Shown one piece after another: positions 1-8,754 of a DNA stretch of 64,000 bases (within the stretch, counting starts at the first letter, position 1; every line of letters begins with the position of its first letter). Made by a program: the position numbers and the translations under genes. This stretch comes from Muribaculaceae bacterium (GTDB lineage Bacteria; Bacteroidota; Bacteroidia; Bacteroidales; Muribaculaceae), in NCBI GenBank assembly GCA_022509185.1, contig JAFLTS010000009.1:29176-93175 (forward strand), given 5' to 3'. Under the pieces are notes generated by a model that saw nothing but the letters and a program-made list of their open reading frames with translations, did not search any database and was not told where the DNA came from.

Positions 1-1314
1 ACGTTCTCCCTGGAGAACACGGATAGTAACTTCAGGCTGATTATCAGCAGCTGTAGAGAATGTTTCACTCTTGCGTGTAGGAATTGTAGTATTAGCTTCA
101 ATAAGCTTAGTCATAACTCCACCGAGTGTTTCAATACCGATTGACAGAGGAACAACATCAAGAAGAAGTACATCTTTAACGTCACCGCTCAATACACCAC
201 CCTGGATAGCAGCACCGATAGCCACAACCTCATCAGGGTTTACGCTCTTATTAGGTTCCTTACCGAAGATTTCCTTAACCTTTGTCTGGATAGCCGGGAT
301 ACGGGTAGAACCACCCACGAGGATAACTTCGTCAATCTGTCCTGCAGTATATCCTGCATCCTTCAGTGCATTCTGACAAGGAGCAACCACTGCGTCAATA
401 AGCTTAGAAGCCAATTGTTCGAATTTAGCACGTGTAAGATTAGTTACCAAGTGCTTCGGGCCGGATTGAGTTGCTGTGATATATGGAAGGTTGATCTCAG
501 TTGAAGTAGAGCTTGAGAGTTCCACTTTAGCCTTTTCAGCAGCTTCCTTCAGACGTTGCATTGCCATAGGATCCTGACGGAGGTCTACACCTTCATTTTT
601 CTTGAACTCATCAGCGAGCCAGTCAATGATAACATTATCGAAGTCATCACCGCCAAGGTGAGTGTCACCATTTGTTGACTTCACTTCAAACACGCCGTCA
701 CCCAGTTCAAGGATAGAGATATCGAAAGTACCACCACCAAGGTCAAATACAGCAATTTTCTGTTCCTTAGTTGATTTGTCAAGACCGTAAGCGAGAGCGG
801 CTGCAGTAGGTTCATTTACAATACGACGAACTTTAAGGCCTGCGATTTCACCGGCTTCCTTAGTAGCCTGACGTTGAGAATCATCGAAATAAGCAGGTAC
901 GGTAATAACTGCTTCAGTCACTTCCTGGCCGAGATAATCTTCAGCAGTTTTCTTCATCTTTTGAAGTATCATAGCTGAGATTTCCTGCGGAGTATAGTCA
1001 CGACCGTCGATGTCTACCTTGGGCATATTATTCTGGCAAACCACTTTATAGGGGACACGTTTGATTTCATCCTCTACCTGGCTGCAGGTTTCACCCATAA
1101 AACGTTTAATACTATAAATCGTACGGGTAGGATTAGTGATGGCCTGACGTTTAGCGGGGTCGCCCACTTTACGTTCTCCACCATCAACAAAAGCTACTAC
1201 AGAAGGAGTGGTGTTTCTTCCTTCATTGTTAGGAATAACCACCGGGTCTTTTCCTTCGAGCACTGCCACACAGCTGTTGGTTGTGCCTAAATCGATACCA
1301 ATTATCTTTCCCAT
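1..1314 (-). CDS. dnaK: Chaperone protein DnaK (Hsp70), 5' part only
   Basis: ATP-dependent cytosolic chaperone that folds and protects proteins together with DnaJ and GrpE. The reverse strand from 1314 reads [15 protein letters not shown], the canonical Hsp70 N-terminus with phosphate loop 1. Further in are the phosphate-2 motif ([13 protein letters not shown]), [10 protein letters not shown] and the adenosine motif LVGGSTRIP. The window edge cuts the gene after about 438 of the usual 630-640 codons, so the nucleotide-binding domain and the start of the substrate-binding domain are present and the lid is missing. It is divergent from serine palmitoyltransferase. The leader holds a small GGGC-TTTT-GCCC hairpin (1365-1376), but I found no CIRCE-like operator. 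Identity is certain; truncation is only the window boundary. Confidence 0.98.
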   Translation of the reverse strand, partial: MGKIIGIDLGTTNSCVAVLEGKDPVVIPNNEGRNTTPSVVAFVDGGERKVGDPAKRQAITNPTRTIYSIKRFMGETCSQVEDEIKRVPYKVVCQNNMPKVDIDGRDYTPQEISAMILQKMKKTAEDYLGQEVTEAVITVPAYFDDSQRQATKEAGEIAGLKVRRIVNEPTAAALAYGLDKSTKEQKIAVFDLGGGTFDISILELGDGVFEVKSTNGDTHLGGDDFDNVIIDWLADEFKKNEGVDLRQDPMAMQRLKEAAEKAKVELSSSTSTEINLPYITATQSGPKHLVTNLTRAKFEQLASKLIDAVVAPCQNALKDAGYTAGQIDEVILVGGSTRIPAIQTKVKEIFGKEPNKSVNPDEVVAIGAAIQGGVLSGDVKDVLLLDVVPLSIGIETLGGVMTKLIEANTTIPTRKSETFSTAADNQPEVTIRVLQGER

Positions 1315-1685
1315 AATTTTAGTTTTTAATATTTTTAGTTTTTAGTAAAATTCAATTTTCTTTCGGGCTTTTGCCCTTGTCTAAAATATAAACAAATAGC
1401 GGGCTAAAAGTTTCATTTAGGATATAAAATTTATTCAGACTCCGTCAAATTGGCTTAAATACTGATATTTAGAGGTGGACAAACAATTGCCAAAAATGTC
1501 AATATATAGAGATGATACTTATTTGATTATTATAACTATGGGGAAGAATCCAACATAATAATTTAAGAATGTAAAGTAGGATTGTCAATATTACTAAAAA
1601 TAATTAACTTTGTACCCTTAAATTACTTCGGGCAGCCGTGTACATCAGTGAATGATAAAAAGCTGCACGCCTTAAGAGTAACATA
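1315..1685. other. Divergent intergenic region between dnaK and spt
   Basis: 371 bases, very AT-rich. On the dnaK side there is an A/T-rich leader with a small GGGC/GCCC hairpin at 1365-1376. No clear TAnnTTTG box was found for dnaK. On the spt side a good promoter lies at 1582-1612, followed by a leader of about 65 bases with GCAGC/GCTGC complementarity. No open reading frame of note. Confidence 0.6.
1582..1612 (+). promoter_or_regulatory. Bacteroidetes-type promoter of spt
   Basis: TTG at 1582-1584, a 20 bp gap, then TAACTTTG at 1605-1612. This fits the Bacteroidetes sigma-ABfr consensus TTTG-N19-21-TAnnTTTG and would give a leader of about 65-70 nt before the ATG at 1686. Confidence 0.7.
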
Positions 1686-2876
1686 ATGAAGAGTCTATTA
1701 CAAGAAAAGTTATCTGTATATGATGCGCCTCAGAAAGCGAAGGCTGCGGGGGTATACCCTTATTTCCGTCAGATTTCGAGCGAACAGAACACAGAGGTGC
1801 TCATGAATGGACGCAAGGTACTTATGTTCGGTTCCAACAGCTATATGGGCCTTACCAATCATCCCAAAGTGATAGAGGCTGCTGTAGAGGCTACCAAGAA
1901 ATATGGCACCGGTATGGCCGGATCTCCATTCCTAAACGGCACATTAGACATACATAAGCAATTGGAAGAACGTCTCGCCGATTATGTGGGTAAAGAAGAC
2001 GTTATGCTATACAGCACCGGTTTCGGTGTAAATTTAGGCGTGATATCCACTCTTACCGGAAGAGAAGATTATGTGATTCTCGATGAGCAGGATCATGCCT
2101 CTATAATCGACGGTCGTCGGCTTTCATTTTCCAACTATCTGAAATACCGCCATAATGATATGCAGAGCCTTGAGGCTCAATTGAAAAAGACAGATCCCAA
2201 TAAAGTGAAACTTATTGTGACTGATGGCGTATTTTCAATGGAAGGGGATGTAGCAAATCTTCCTGAAATTGTAAGGCTTGCCAAAGAATATAATGCTTCT
2301 GTGATGGTAGACGAAGCACATGGAATAGGAGTATTTGGAGAAGGAGGCCGCGGAACCTGCAATCATTTCGGGGTTACTCAGGATGTAGACCTGATAATGG
2401 GCACTTTCAGTAAATCTTTTGCTTCCTTAGGTGGATTCATAGCTACTGACAAAGAAATTACCAATTATCTTCGTCATCATTCACGCGCTTATATTTTCAC
2501 GGCAAGTATTACTCCGGCAGCTACAGCAGCTGTGAATGCAGCAATGGATATTATACTGGCAGAGCCGGAACGTCAGACCCATCTATGGGATATCACCAAT
2601 TATGCTCTTGCAAAATTCCGTGAAATGGGATGCGAGATAGGACATACGTCCACACCCATCATACCATTGTTTATAAGGGATGACTATAAGACTTTCCATG
2701 TCACACGTGATCTTCTGGATGAAGGAGTATTTGTGAATCCGGTAGTTACTCCAGCAGTGGCTCCGCAGGATACTCTTATTCGTTATTCTTTAATGGCCAC
2801 TCACACAAAAGAACAGGTGGAACGCTCAATCGAGGCTATCAGAAAAGTCTTCAAGAGATACGAAATTATACCTTAA
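1686..2876 (+). CDS. spt: Serine palmitoyltransferase (PLP-dependent alpha-oxoamine synthase)
   Basis: Condenses serine with a fatty acyl-CoA to 3-ketosphinganine, the first step of sphingolipid synthesis, in the cytoplasm. The 396-residue protein has the alpha-oxoamine synthase fold type I signatures: the PLP-stacking His in DEQDHASI (H137), VDEAHGIG (D209, H212) and the Schiff-base Lys in TFSKSFASLGG (K243). Relatives with the same fold make 8-amino-7-oxononanoate (BioF) or 2-amino-3-ketobutyrate (Kbl). No biotin or threonine genes are nearby, and in Bacteroidales this closely conserved paralogue is the sphingolipid enzyme, so SPT is the best call. It is monocistronic, with its own promoter and a strong terminator just downstream. 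Confidence 0.85.
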   Translation: MKSLLQEKLSVYDAPQKAKAAGVYPYFRQISSEQNTEVLMNGRKVLMFGSNSYMGLTNHPKVIEAAVEATKKYGTGMAGSPFLNGTLDIHKQLEERLADYVGKEDVMLYSTGFGVNLGVISTLTGREDYVILDEQDHASIIDGRRLSFSNYLKYRHNDMQSLEAQLKKTDPNKVKLIVTDGVFSMEGDVANLPEIVRLAKEYNASVMVDEAHGIGVFGEGGRGTCNHFGVTQDVDLIMGTFSKSFASLGGFIATDKEITNYLRHHSRAYIFTASITPAATAAVNAAMDIILAEPERQTHLWDITNYALAKFREMGCEIGHTSTPIIPLFIRDDYKTFHVTRDLLDEGVFVNPVVTPAVAPQDTLIRYSLMATHTKEQVERSIEAIRKVFKRYEIIP

Positions 2877-2902
2877 TGATGACTTTTTATAACTGAATAT
2901 AA

Positions 2903-2933
2903 AGGTTGAGCACGTAAAGCTCAACTTTTTTTA
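2903..2933 (+). terminator. Rho-independent terminator of spt
   Basis: GTTGAGC (2905-2911), loop ACGTAAA, GCTCAAC (2919-2925), followed by a run of seven T. Confidence 0.9.
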
Positions 2934-2952
2934 TAATTATGAGCGTTATTTT

Positions 2953-2982
2953 TTTGGAAAAATAAAAAATAGATTAAATTCG
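2953..2982 (+). promoter_or_regulatory. Probable promoter of the pRiA4b-like gene
   Basis: TTTG at 2953-2956, an 18 bp gap, and TAAATTCG at 2975-2982 (one mismatch to TAnnTTTG). The ATG follows at 3014. Confidence 0.5.
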
Positions 2983-3013
2983 CACCGTAAAACCAAGAAA
3001 ACACAAATCTACA

Positions 3014-3562
3014 ATGGTCTATAGATTTAAACTCGTAAGCGACGAAGTAAGTAATTTTTCAAGGGAATATGAAATCGATTCCACAGCTACATTCTTACAA
3101 CTACGAAACACTATACTCGACAGCGTAGGTTATTCCAAAGACGATTTCAATTCTTTCTTTCTGTGCGACGATGATTGGCAGAAAAACGAAGAGATAACGC
3201 TTGAAGATATGGGAAGTTCAAGCGACCAGGATATATGGGTTATGGGAGACACACCTTTAAATGAACTTATAGAAGAAGATGGTCAAAGGCTTATTTTCGT
3301 ATTTGATTATATGACTGACAGAGCCTTTTTCATGGAAATGAAAGAATCTTTCCCGGGTCGTACCCTCTCTGATCCTATTTGCGTGTTGAAACGCGGACAG
3401 GCTCCGGCTCAATATATAGATATGGATGAATTTGAGAATAAGATTGACCAGAGTATATTAAATCCCGTGCTTCCCGCAGAAGATCTTGATTTAGATATCT
3501 ATGGCGATGACCAATATGACGAAGAGGATATTGCCGATGGTTTCGACATCAACAATCTCTGA
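3014..3562 (+). CDS. pRiA4b ORF-3-like (IS1096 TnpR-like) protein
   Basis: Acidic cytosolic protein of 182 residues resembling the plasmid pRiA4b ORF-3 family (PF07929). The N-terminal half (MVYRFKLVSDEV, then a YEIDSTATFLQLRNTI strand-helix pattern and FFLCDDDW) matches the ubiquitin-like start of that family. The C-terminal third is rich in Asp and Glu (DLDLDIYGDDQYDEEDIADG). Despite the family name there is no transposase or inverted repeat here, and members are common stand-alone chromosomal genes in Bacteroidales. The molecular function is not known. It stands alone between spt and a convergent hypothetical gene. Confidence 0.75.
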   Translation: MVYRFKLVSDEVSNFSREYEIDSTATFLQLRNTILDSVGYSKDDFNSFFLCDDDWQKNEEITLEDMGSSSDQDIWVMGDTPLNELIEEDGQRLIFVFDYMTDRAFFMEMKESFPGRTLSDPICVLKRGQAPAQYIDMDEFENKIDQSILNPVLPAEDLDLDIYGDDQYDEEDIADGFDINNL

Positions 3563-3594
3563 GAAAAATTAGTCTAATATAAACAGGAAATAAA

Positions 3595-3936
3595 TTAACC
3601 TTGCCCGAAGATACGGCCGAAAAGTGAAGGCTTGTCTTCGGGTTTGATATGTACATGCAGTTGATTGTCTTCCTTACCCATAAACAGGATGTGGGTACGG
3701 AAAACAAAAGCAATAAGTTTATCAAACTCCAGCACTGCATTAAGACTTCTGATAAGGAAACGCCTGAAAGGATTAAATTCTTCTACATCTTTAAGCACAA
3801 TCTCAAAACCATCGTTTTCTATAGAATGGTGTTCTTGTAGCATTGGCAGAAAATAATCAAGCCGCAAGTCGGCAGCATTCTTGTGCGGCTTGCGGAACTT
3901 TTTATATATTTCCTGAATTACTTTTTCGTCAACCAT
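3595..3936 (-). CDS. Hypothetical small cytosolic protein
   Basis: A 113-residue protein with no signal peptide or membrane segment. It is mixed alpha/beta, with aromatic-rich strands in the middle (RFLIRSLNAVLEFDKLIAFVFRTHILF) and a basic end (SLFGRIFGQG). I do not recognise a family. It is convergent with the pRiA4b-like gene (33 bp apart), and other reading frames over the same stretch are shorter and look non-coding. Codon use resembles neighbouring genes, so it is probably real, but nothing in the context reveals a function. Confidence 0.6.
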   Translation of the reverse strand: MVDEKVIQEIYKKFRKPHKNAADLRLDYFLPMLQEHHSIENDGFEIVLKDVEEFNPFRRFLIRSLNAVLEFDKLIAFVFRTHILFMGKEDNQLHVHIKPEDKPSLFGRIFGQG

Positions 3937-4069
3937 TTCATTGATAGCAAAGAAAAGACTTCACTTCACTTTTCTTTCCCGGATCAGACAGGAAAGGACA
4001 TTTTTTATTCTATATGATAAACAAACAAATTGGAAGACGGTTTACTTACTAAATGTTAAAAATAATTGA

Positions 4070-4101
4070 TAAAGGAAAGAGCCCGGTGCAAACCGGGCTC
4101 A
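4070..4101 (-). terminator. Terminator of the methylmalonyl-CoA decarboxylase operon
   Basis: On the minus strand, a 9 bp stem GAGCCCGGT-TTGC-ACCGGGCTC (4100 to 4079) is followed by TTTCCTTT. The same stem appears again after the gene at 20176-22251. Confidence 0.8.
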
Positions 4102-4160
4102 GTTCATTGAAAATTAGCTTTTTATTTTAAATTGTAAATTTTCTACTTTAGCATATTTTA

Positions 4161-5333
4161 TTATCCTAAGAAGCTTAGGAGTACACCCGCTGCTACTGCT
4201 GAGCCTATCACACCGGCCACATTCGGACCCATGGCATGCATGAGAAGATAGTTGTTGGGATCGTATTCCAAACCTATATTGTTGGAAATACGGGCAGCCA
4301 TAGGCACTGCCGAAACCCCAGCGTTACCGATGAGTGGATTAATCTTCTTGTCTTTGCGGAGGAAGACATTGAATAATTTCACCGAACAAACTCCTGCAGA
4401 AGAAGCAATGATAAATGCTCCGAAACCGAGACCGAAAATCAGGAGAGTGTCGAGAGTGAGGAATTTTTCTCCTTGAGTCGAGGCTCCCACTGTCAGGCCA
4501 AGAAGTATAGTCACGATGTCGGTCATTGCATTGCTGGCAGTCTTGGCAAGACGGGTTGTAACTCCGCTTTCACGAAGAAGGTTGCCGAAGAAAAGCATTC
4601 CTAACAATGGAATACCGGAAGGCACAACAAAGCAGGTGAGTAATAGACCTACCACCGGGAATATGATTTTCTCATTCTGAGTGGCCACACGCGTAGGCTT
4701 CATTTTGATAAGCCTTTCTTTCTTTGTAGTGAAAAGTCTCATCAACGGTGGCTGGATAAGAGGTATCAGTGCCATATAAGAATATGCGGACACAGCCACT
4801 GCTCCGAGCAGATTCGGATTCAGTTTTGAAGTGGTGAAGATAGCCGTCGGACCGTCGGCACCCCCGATTATAGCTACACAACCTGCCGAAAGTGGGTCAA
4901 ATCCACAAAGCAATGCCAGCATATAGGCTCCGAATATACCGAACTGAGCGCAAGCTCCTATAATCATCAGTTTGGGATTAGCAAGAAGAGCAGAAAAATC
5001 TGTCATGGCTCCGATTCCCAAGAAAATAATAGGTGGATACCATCCTCTTTCCACACCGTTATATAGGATGTTTAAAACTGAACCCGGCTCATAAATACCG
5101 ATCTCCATGCCTTCCTGGAAAGGTATGTTTCCTATCAACATACCGAATCCGATCGGTACAAGCAGGAGAGGTTCAAAATTTTTCTTAATGGCAAGCCAGA
5201 CAAAGAAACATCCCACTGCCAGCATCACAAGGTTTTCCCAGTCACAGTTGTAAAACCCGGTGAATTCCCAGAAAGATGCCACAGTCTGGCGCATGAATTC
5301 GCCAAAAGAATATGTAGAGTCTGCTAAGATCAT
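4161..5333 (-). CDS. mmdB: Sodium-translocating methylmalonyl-CoA decarboxylase, beta subunit
   Basis: Membrane subunit that decarboxylates carboxybiotin and couples this to sodium export across the inner membrane. The 390-residue protein is almost entirely hydrophobic. It carries family motifs of the OadB/MmdB/GcdB group (PF03977), including GGADGPTAIF, the periplasmic re-entrant sodium-site loop, and NPLIGNAGVSAVPMAAR. Length is usual for the family. It is the last gene of the operon, 30 bp after the biotin carrier. Sequence alone does not separate oxaloacetate from methylmalonyl-CoA decarboxylases, but the epimerase and carboxyltransferase upstream favour methylmalonyl-CoA. Confidence 0.92.
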   Translation of the reverse strand: MILADSTYSFGEFMRQTVASFWEFTGFYNCDWENLVMLAVGCFFVWLAIKKNFEPLLLVPIGFGMLIGNIPFQEGMEIGIYEPGSVLNILYNGVERGWYPPIIFLGIGAMTDFSALLANPKLMIIGACAQFGIFGAYMLALLCGFDPLSAGCVAIIGGADGPTAIFTTSKLNPNLLGAVAVSAYSYMALIPLIQPPLMRLFTTKKERLIKMKPTRVATQNEKIIFPVVGLLLTCFVVPSGIPLLGMLFFGNLLRESGVTTRLAKTASNAMTDIVTILLGLTVGASTQGEKFLTLDTLLIFGLGFGAFIIASSAGVCSVKLFNVFLRKDKKINPLIGNAGVSAVPMAARISNNIGLEYDPNNYLLMHAMGPNVAGVIGSAVAAGVLLSFLG

Positions 5334-5363
5334 AACGTTATACTTGAAAATCAGATCTTAATT

Positions 5364-5810
5364 TTATTCCAGAATCATTAAGTCGCCATCCTGAGGCACA
5401 GCATCACCAACTTTCACCAGTATTTGTTTCACTACGCCGCCTTTAGGAGTATGTATGTCATTCTCCATTTTCATGGCTTCAAGCACACAAACAGTTGCAC
5501 CGGCCTCTATTTTGTCGCCTACTGCTACCGGCAAGCTCATAATAGTGCCCGGAAGGGGAGCTTTCACTCTATAACCGTTGCCTGGAGATACAGGCTGCAC
5601 GTCCACAGTTTCTTTAGAGTTAAGCTTAGGTACCTCAGGTTTTTTCTTGGAGGGTTGCTTAATCACCGGTTTATCGGCAGGAGTCTTGTCGATTTCCACG
5701 GTGTATGGCACACCGTTTACTTCCACATGCACTGTATTGCCATTAGGATCATCTACCATGACATTAAATTTAATGCCATTGATTTTATATTTGTATTCTT
5801 TTTGACTCAT
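5364..5810 (-). CDS. mmdC: Biotin carboxyl carrier subunit of methylmalonyl-CoA decarboxylase
   Basis: Carries the biotin that shuttles carboxyl groups between the transferase (MmdA) and the membrane decarboxylase (MmdB). In its 148 residues there is an N-terminal domain of about 45 residues, a Pro/Lys-rich flexible linker (about 45-70), and a C-terminal biotinyl domain with APLPGTIMSLPVAVGDKI and the biotinylation motif EAMKMEND (K114). Its start overlaps the end of the OadG-like gene by 26 bp, which suggests translational coupling. Length and linker fit the family. Confidence 0.92.
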   Translation of the reverse strand: MSQKEYKYKINGIKFNVMVDDPNGNTVHVEVNGVPYTVEIDKTPADKPVIKQPSKKKPEVPKLNSKETVDVQPVSPGNGYRVKAPLPGTIMSLPVAVGDKIEAGATVCVLEAMKMENDIHTPKGGVVKQILVKVGDAVPQDGDLMILE

Positions 5811-6462
5811 TGAAATTAATTTCTGTTGAAGGGTTTCTCCTGTGGTCTTGATTTTGCCTCAGGTTGTAGATTTTAGAATTCCAGGGAGAATATGCTTTCT
5901 GGAGACGCCTGATTGTCAGGTGTGTATCTTCCAGATCATGTGGGTCGCTGAAATATTCGGCAAGAGCCAAAGAAATAGCCGCAATCACTTCTCCCGGAGC
6001 CAGTTCATGGTCATCGTGAGGAGAATGGTCAGCAGCTGCCTTGGCTTTCTTTTTTCGGCTGGTAAGGATTAATTCCGATACTTTACCGAAGATCATAAAG
6101 AGAATTGAGAGCACGATGAGTGCGGCAAGCACTATACACATCGCGATAATAGTGATGGCTCCGCCCCAGCCGTCGTTTTCGGCTGCATTCCTGCTTTTTT
6201 CGGCCTGAGTCATCTTTCTGGCTATTTTGCTTTCACCGTAATCGGAGGTAAAAACCTCAGGTTCCTGCAAAGCCAAAGGAGTGTGATCTTCTTTAATTTC
6301 AGGAGCTTCTTCCTGCATAATGATTTCGGCAGCTTGTATTTGCTCTGGCTCATAGGCAGAGGGAATATTGGCTGAGGCCCCTAAAGGAGCCACAGCCAAC
6401 ATTAAGCTTACAACCGAAGTCAATAACCCTTTTTTATTATTTATTCTGATAGTAGGGTGCAT
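5785..6462 (-). CDS. OadG-like gamma/delta subunit of sodium-pumping decarboxylase
   Basis: Small anchor subunit thought to hold the decarboxylase complex together at the inner membrane. With the ATG at 6462 the protein is 225 residues. It has an N-terminal signal-like segment (LLTSVVSLMLAVAPLGASA), an acidic extracytoplasmic stretch, one strong membrane segment (ITIIAMCIVLAALIVLSILF), a basic patch RKKKAK and a C-terminal region with SPWNSKIYNLRQ, typical of Bacteroidetes OadG-like proteins (PF04277). A start further upstream would overlap mmdA by about 70 bp, so 6462, 4 bp after the mmdA stop, is preferred. The 3' end overlaps the biotin carrier gene. Confidence 0.82.
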   Translation of the reverse strand: MHPTIRINNKKGLLTSVVSLMLAVAPLGASANIPSAYEPEQIQAAEIIMQEEAPEIKEDHTPLALQEPEVFTSDYGESKIARKMTQAEKSRNAAENDGWGGAITIIAMCIVLAALIVLSILFMIFGKVSELILTSRKKKAKAAADHSPHDDHELAPGEVIAAISLALAEYFSDPHDLEDTHLTIRRLQKAYSPWNSKIYNLRQNQDHRRNPSTEINFNESKRIQI

Positions 6463-6466
6463 TGTC

Positions 6467-8020
6467 TTATAGAGGTATGTTTCCGTGTTTTTTAGGAGGA
6501 TTGGAAAGTTTCTTGGTAGCCAGCATCTGTAATGCACGGATGATACGGAACCTTGTGTTGCGCGGTTCGATCACATCGTCGATATAGCCGTATTTGGCTG
6601 CCTGGTAAGGATTGGCAAATAGTTTGCGGTATTCATCCTCTTTCTCGGCGCGTAGTTTGGCAGGATCTTCGGCTTCTTTCATTTCCTTTGCATAAAGCAC
6701 TCCCACTGCACCTTCCGCACCCATCACGGCGATTTCGGAAGTCGGCCATGCATAATTTATGTCGCCACGGAGTTGTTTACAGCTCATTACGATATGAGCA
6801 CCACCATAACTCTTTCTCAAAGTTACAGTTACTTTGGGCACTGTAGCCTCGCCGTAAGCATAAAGCAATTTGGCACCATGGAGGATCACACCGTTGTATT
6901 CCTGGCCTGTTCCGGGGAGGAAGCCCGGCACGTCAACTAAAGTAACCAAAGGAATATTGAAAGCGTCACAGAATCTTACGAAACGGGCAGCTTTTCTTGA
7001 AGCATTGGAGTCGAGCACACCGGCAAGAACTTTAGGCTGGTTTGCCACAACACCTACACTCTGACCGTTGAAACGTGCGAAACCGATAATGATATTTCTT
7101 GCATAGTCACGGTGCACTTCAAGGAATTCGCCATTATCTACGATAGCTCCGATCACGTCGTACATATCGTAGCTTTGTTTTGCGCTTTCAGGGATAATAG
7201 TGTTAAGAGCATCTTCAAGACGGTCGATCGGATCATCGCATTTCACCAGTGGAGTTTCCTCAAGGTTGTTCTGAGGAATATAACTCATAAGCTTACGGAT
7301 AATGAAGAGAGCCTCTTCACCGTTTTCAGCCGCAAAATGAGTGACACCGCTCTTGCAGGAATGCACTGAAGCGCCACCAAGCTCTTCCTGGCTTACGTCT
7401 TCCCCTGTAACAGTCTTCACTACTGTCGGGCCTGTAAGGAACATATAGGAAATACCTTTAGCCATAATGGTAAAGTCCGTAAGAGCCGGGCTATAAACGG
7501 CACCACCTGCGCAAGGACCGAGGATGGCTGAGATCTGCGGTATAACACCGGAAGCCATGATATTGCGTTGGAAAATTTCCGAATAACCGGCAAGCGCGTT
7601 GATACCTTCCTGGATACGTGCACCACCGGAGTCGTTAAGACCGATAACTGGTGCACCCATTTTCATAGCCATGTCCATAACCTTGCAGATCTTCAAGGCC
7701 ATGGTTTCTGAAAGAGAACCACCGAATACAGTGAAATCCTGAGCGAAAACATATACCAGACGGCCGTCTATGGTTCCAAATCCTGTTACAACACCGTCTC
7801 CGAGAATATGTTTCTTGTCTTGTCCAAAGTTGGTGCAACGGTGAGTCACAAACATATCGAGTTCTTCGAAGCTGCCTTCATCGAGGAGCTGGGCGATTCT
7901 TTCACGGGCTGTATATTTGCCTTTGGCGTGTTGTTTTTCGATAGCTTTTTCGCCACCACCTACACGGGCACATGAACGTTTTTCAATCAGTTCATTTATT
8001 TTTTCTTGTGATGTATCCAT
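6467..8020 (-). CDS. mmdA: Methylmalonyl-CoA decarboxylase alpha subunit (carboxyltransferase)
   Basis: Transfers the carboxyl group from (S)-methylmalonyl-CoA to biotin, giving propionyl-CoA. The 517-residue protein is a full-length crotonase-fold carboxyltransferase (PF01039). Visible motifs include [13 protein letters not shown] and [16 protein letters not shown] in the N-terminal half, and [15 protein letters not shown] and [15 protein letters not shown] in the C-terminal half. Close relatives are propionyl-CoA carboxylase beta subunits. The absence of a biotin carboxylase gene and the presence of the membrane beta subunit indicate a decarboxylase. It lies 41 bp downstream of the epimerase gene. 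Confidence 0.93.
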   Translation of the reverse strand: MDTSQEKINELIEKRSCARVGGGEKAIEKQHAKGKYTARERIAQLLDEGSFEELDMFVTHRCTNFGQDKKHILGDGVVTGFGTIDGRLVYVFAQDFTVFGGSLSETMALKICKVMDMAMKMGAPVIGLNDSGGARIQEGINALAGYSEIFQRNIMASGVIPQISAILGPCAGGAVYSPALTDFTIMAKGISYMFLTGPTVVKTVTGEDVSQEELGGASVHSCKSGVTHFAAENGEEALFIIRKLMSYIPQNNLEETPLVKCDDPIDRLEDALNTIIPESAKQSYDMYDVIGAIVDNGEFLEVHRDYARNIIIGFARFNGQSVGVVANQPKVLAGVLDSNASRKAARFVRFCDAFNIPLVTLVDVPGFLPGTGQEYNGVILHGAKLLYAYGEATVPKVTVTLRKSYGGAHIVMSCKQLRGDINYAWPTSEIAVMGAEGAVGVLYAKEMKEAEDPAKLRAEKEDEYRKLFANPYQAAKYGYIDDVIEPRNTRFRIIRALQMLATKKLSNPPKKHGNIPL

Positions 8021-8061
8021 AATCTAAAGAATAAATTGTTGAATCTATGAGAGTTTCAGGT

Positions 8062-8493
8062 TCAGCAACCGCATGATTTTGCGGGATCTTCACAAAGTTC
8101 GGTCAGTACTGCCTGTGTTGATTTTGGATGCAGGAAAGCGATCTGTAGGCCGTCGGCGCCTTTTCTGGGGGCTTTGTCGATAAGTTTCACGCCCTTTTCT
8201 TCACATTCTGCCAAGGCATTTCCAACACCATCTTCCACGGCGAATGCCATGTGGTGCATGCCGCCTTTGCCACCGTTTTTCTCAATGAATTTAGCGATAG
8301 TGCTTTCAGGAGAAGTAGCCTCAAGGAGTTCGATTTTGGTATCGCCCACTTTAAAGAAGGCAGTGGTTACTTTCTGGTCTTCCACTACTTCCTGTTTGTA
8401 ACATTTGAGGCCGAGTACATTTTCATAGTATTCGATAGCTTCAGCAAGATTCGGCACAGCAATGCCGATATGCTCTAAATGAGTGATTTTCAT
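8062..8493 (-). CDS. mce: Methylmalonyl-CoA epimerase
   Basis: Interconverts (R)- and (S)-methylmalonyl-CoA, linking the B12-dependent mutase (not in this window) to the decarboxylase downstream. The 143-residue protein is of the vicinal oxygen chelate family. It has two beta-alpha-beta-beta-beta modules with probable metal ligands in THLEHIGIAV (H8), KIELLEA and GGMHHMAFAV. The C-terminus ends CEDPAKSCGC, a small cysteine cluster with no obvious role. It is the first gene of the minus-strand propionate operon. Confidence 0.93.
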   Translation of the reverse strand: MKITHLEHIGIAVPNLAEAIEYYENVLGLKCYKQEVVEDQKVTTAFFKVGDTKIELLEATSPESTIAKFIEKNGGKGGMHHMAFAVEDGVGNALAECEEKGVKLIDKAPRKGADGLQIAFLHPKSTQAVLTELCEDPAKSCGC

Positions 8494-8609
8494 GAGAAAT
8501 TTATTTAGTTTTTAATTGTTTATAGTCTAATGTTTTGAAGCGGATGATGCCGGAATACGAAGAAAATTCACCATAGAAAGACATCATTTCGTTAAGGCAA
8601 AACTACGTG

Positions 8610-8617
8610 CAAAAATA
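8610..8617 (-). promoter_or_regulatory. Candidate -7 box of the mce-mmd operon
   Basis: The minus strand reads TATTTTTG (TAnnTTTG), about 117 bp before the mce start. No convincing TTTG at -33 was found. Confidence 0.45.
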
Positions 8618-8722
8618 AGCAATAATTCTCAATAGATGAAGCAAAAGAGGCAATATCTTTAATCAAGGAGGAAAAACATGGTTTTCCCATAATGATTTAA
8701 TGATGATATAAAAAATTTTAAC

Positions 8723-8730
8723 GATATTTG
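8723..8730 (+). promoter_or_regulatory. Candidate -7 box of the lpx operon
   Basis: GATATTTG, one mismatch to TAnnTTTG, followed by C. It lies 24 bp before the lpxD ATG at 8755. The -33 element is not evident. Confidence 0.4.
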
Positions 8731-8754
8731 CACAAATTATGTCTTGACGTAAAA

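Noticed and set aside
71..376. Plus-strand reading frame of about 100 codons
   Set aside because: It lies inside dnaK on the opposite strand. Such long antisense frames are a known effect of Hsp70 codon use, and there is no own promoter or homology.
3014..3562. IS1096 or transposon remnant
   Set aside because: The pRiA4b/TnpR-like family name suggests a mobile element, but there is no transposase, inverted repeat or target duplication around it.
4161..6462. Oxaloacetate decarboxylase complex
   Set aside because: Sequence families overlap, but the epimerase and CoA-carboxyltransferase in the same operon, and the absence of a pyruvate carboxylase-like alpha subunit, point to methylmalonyl-CoA decarboxylase.
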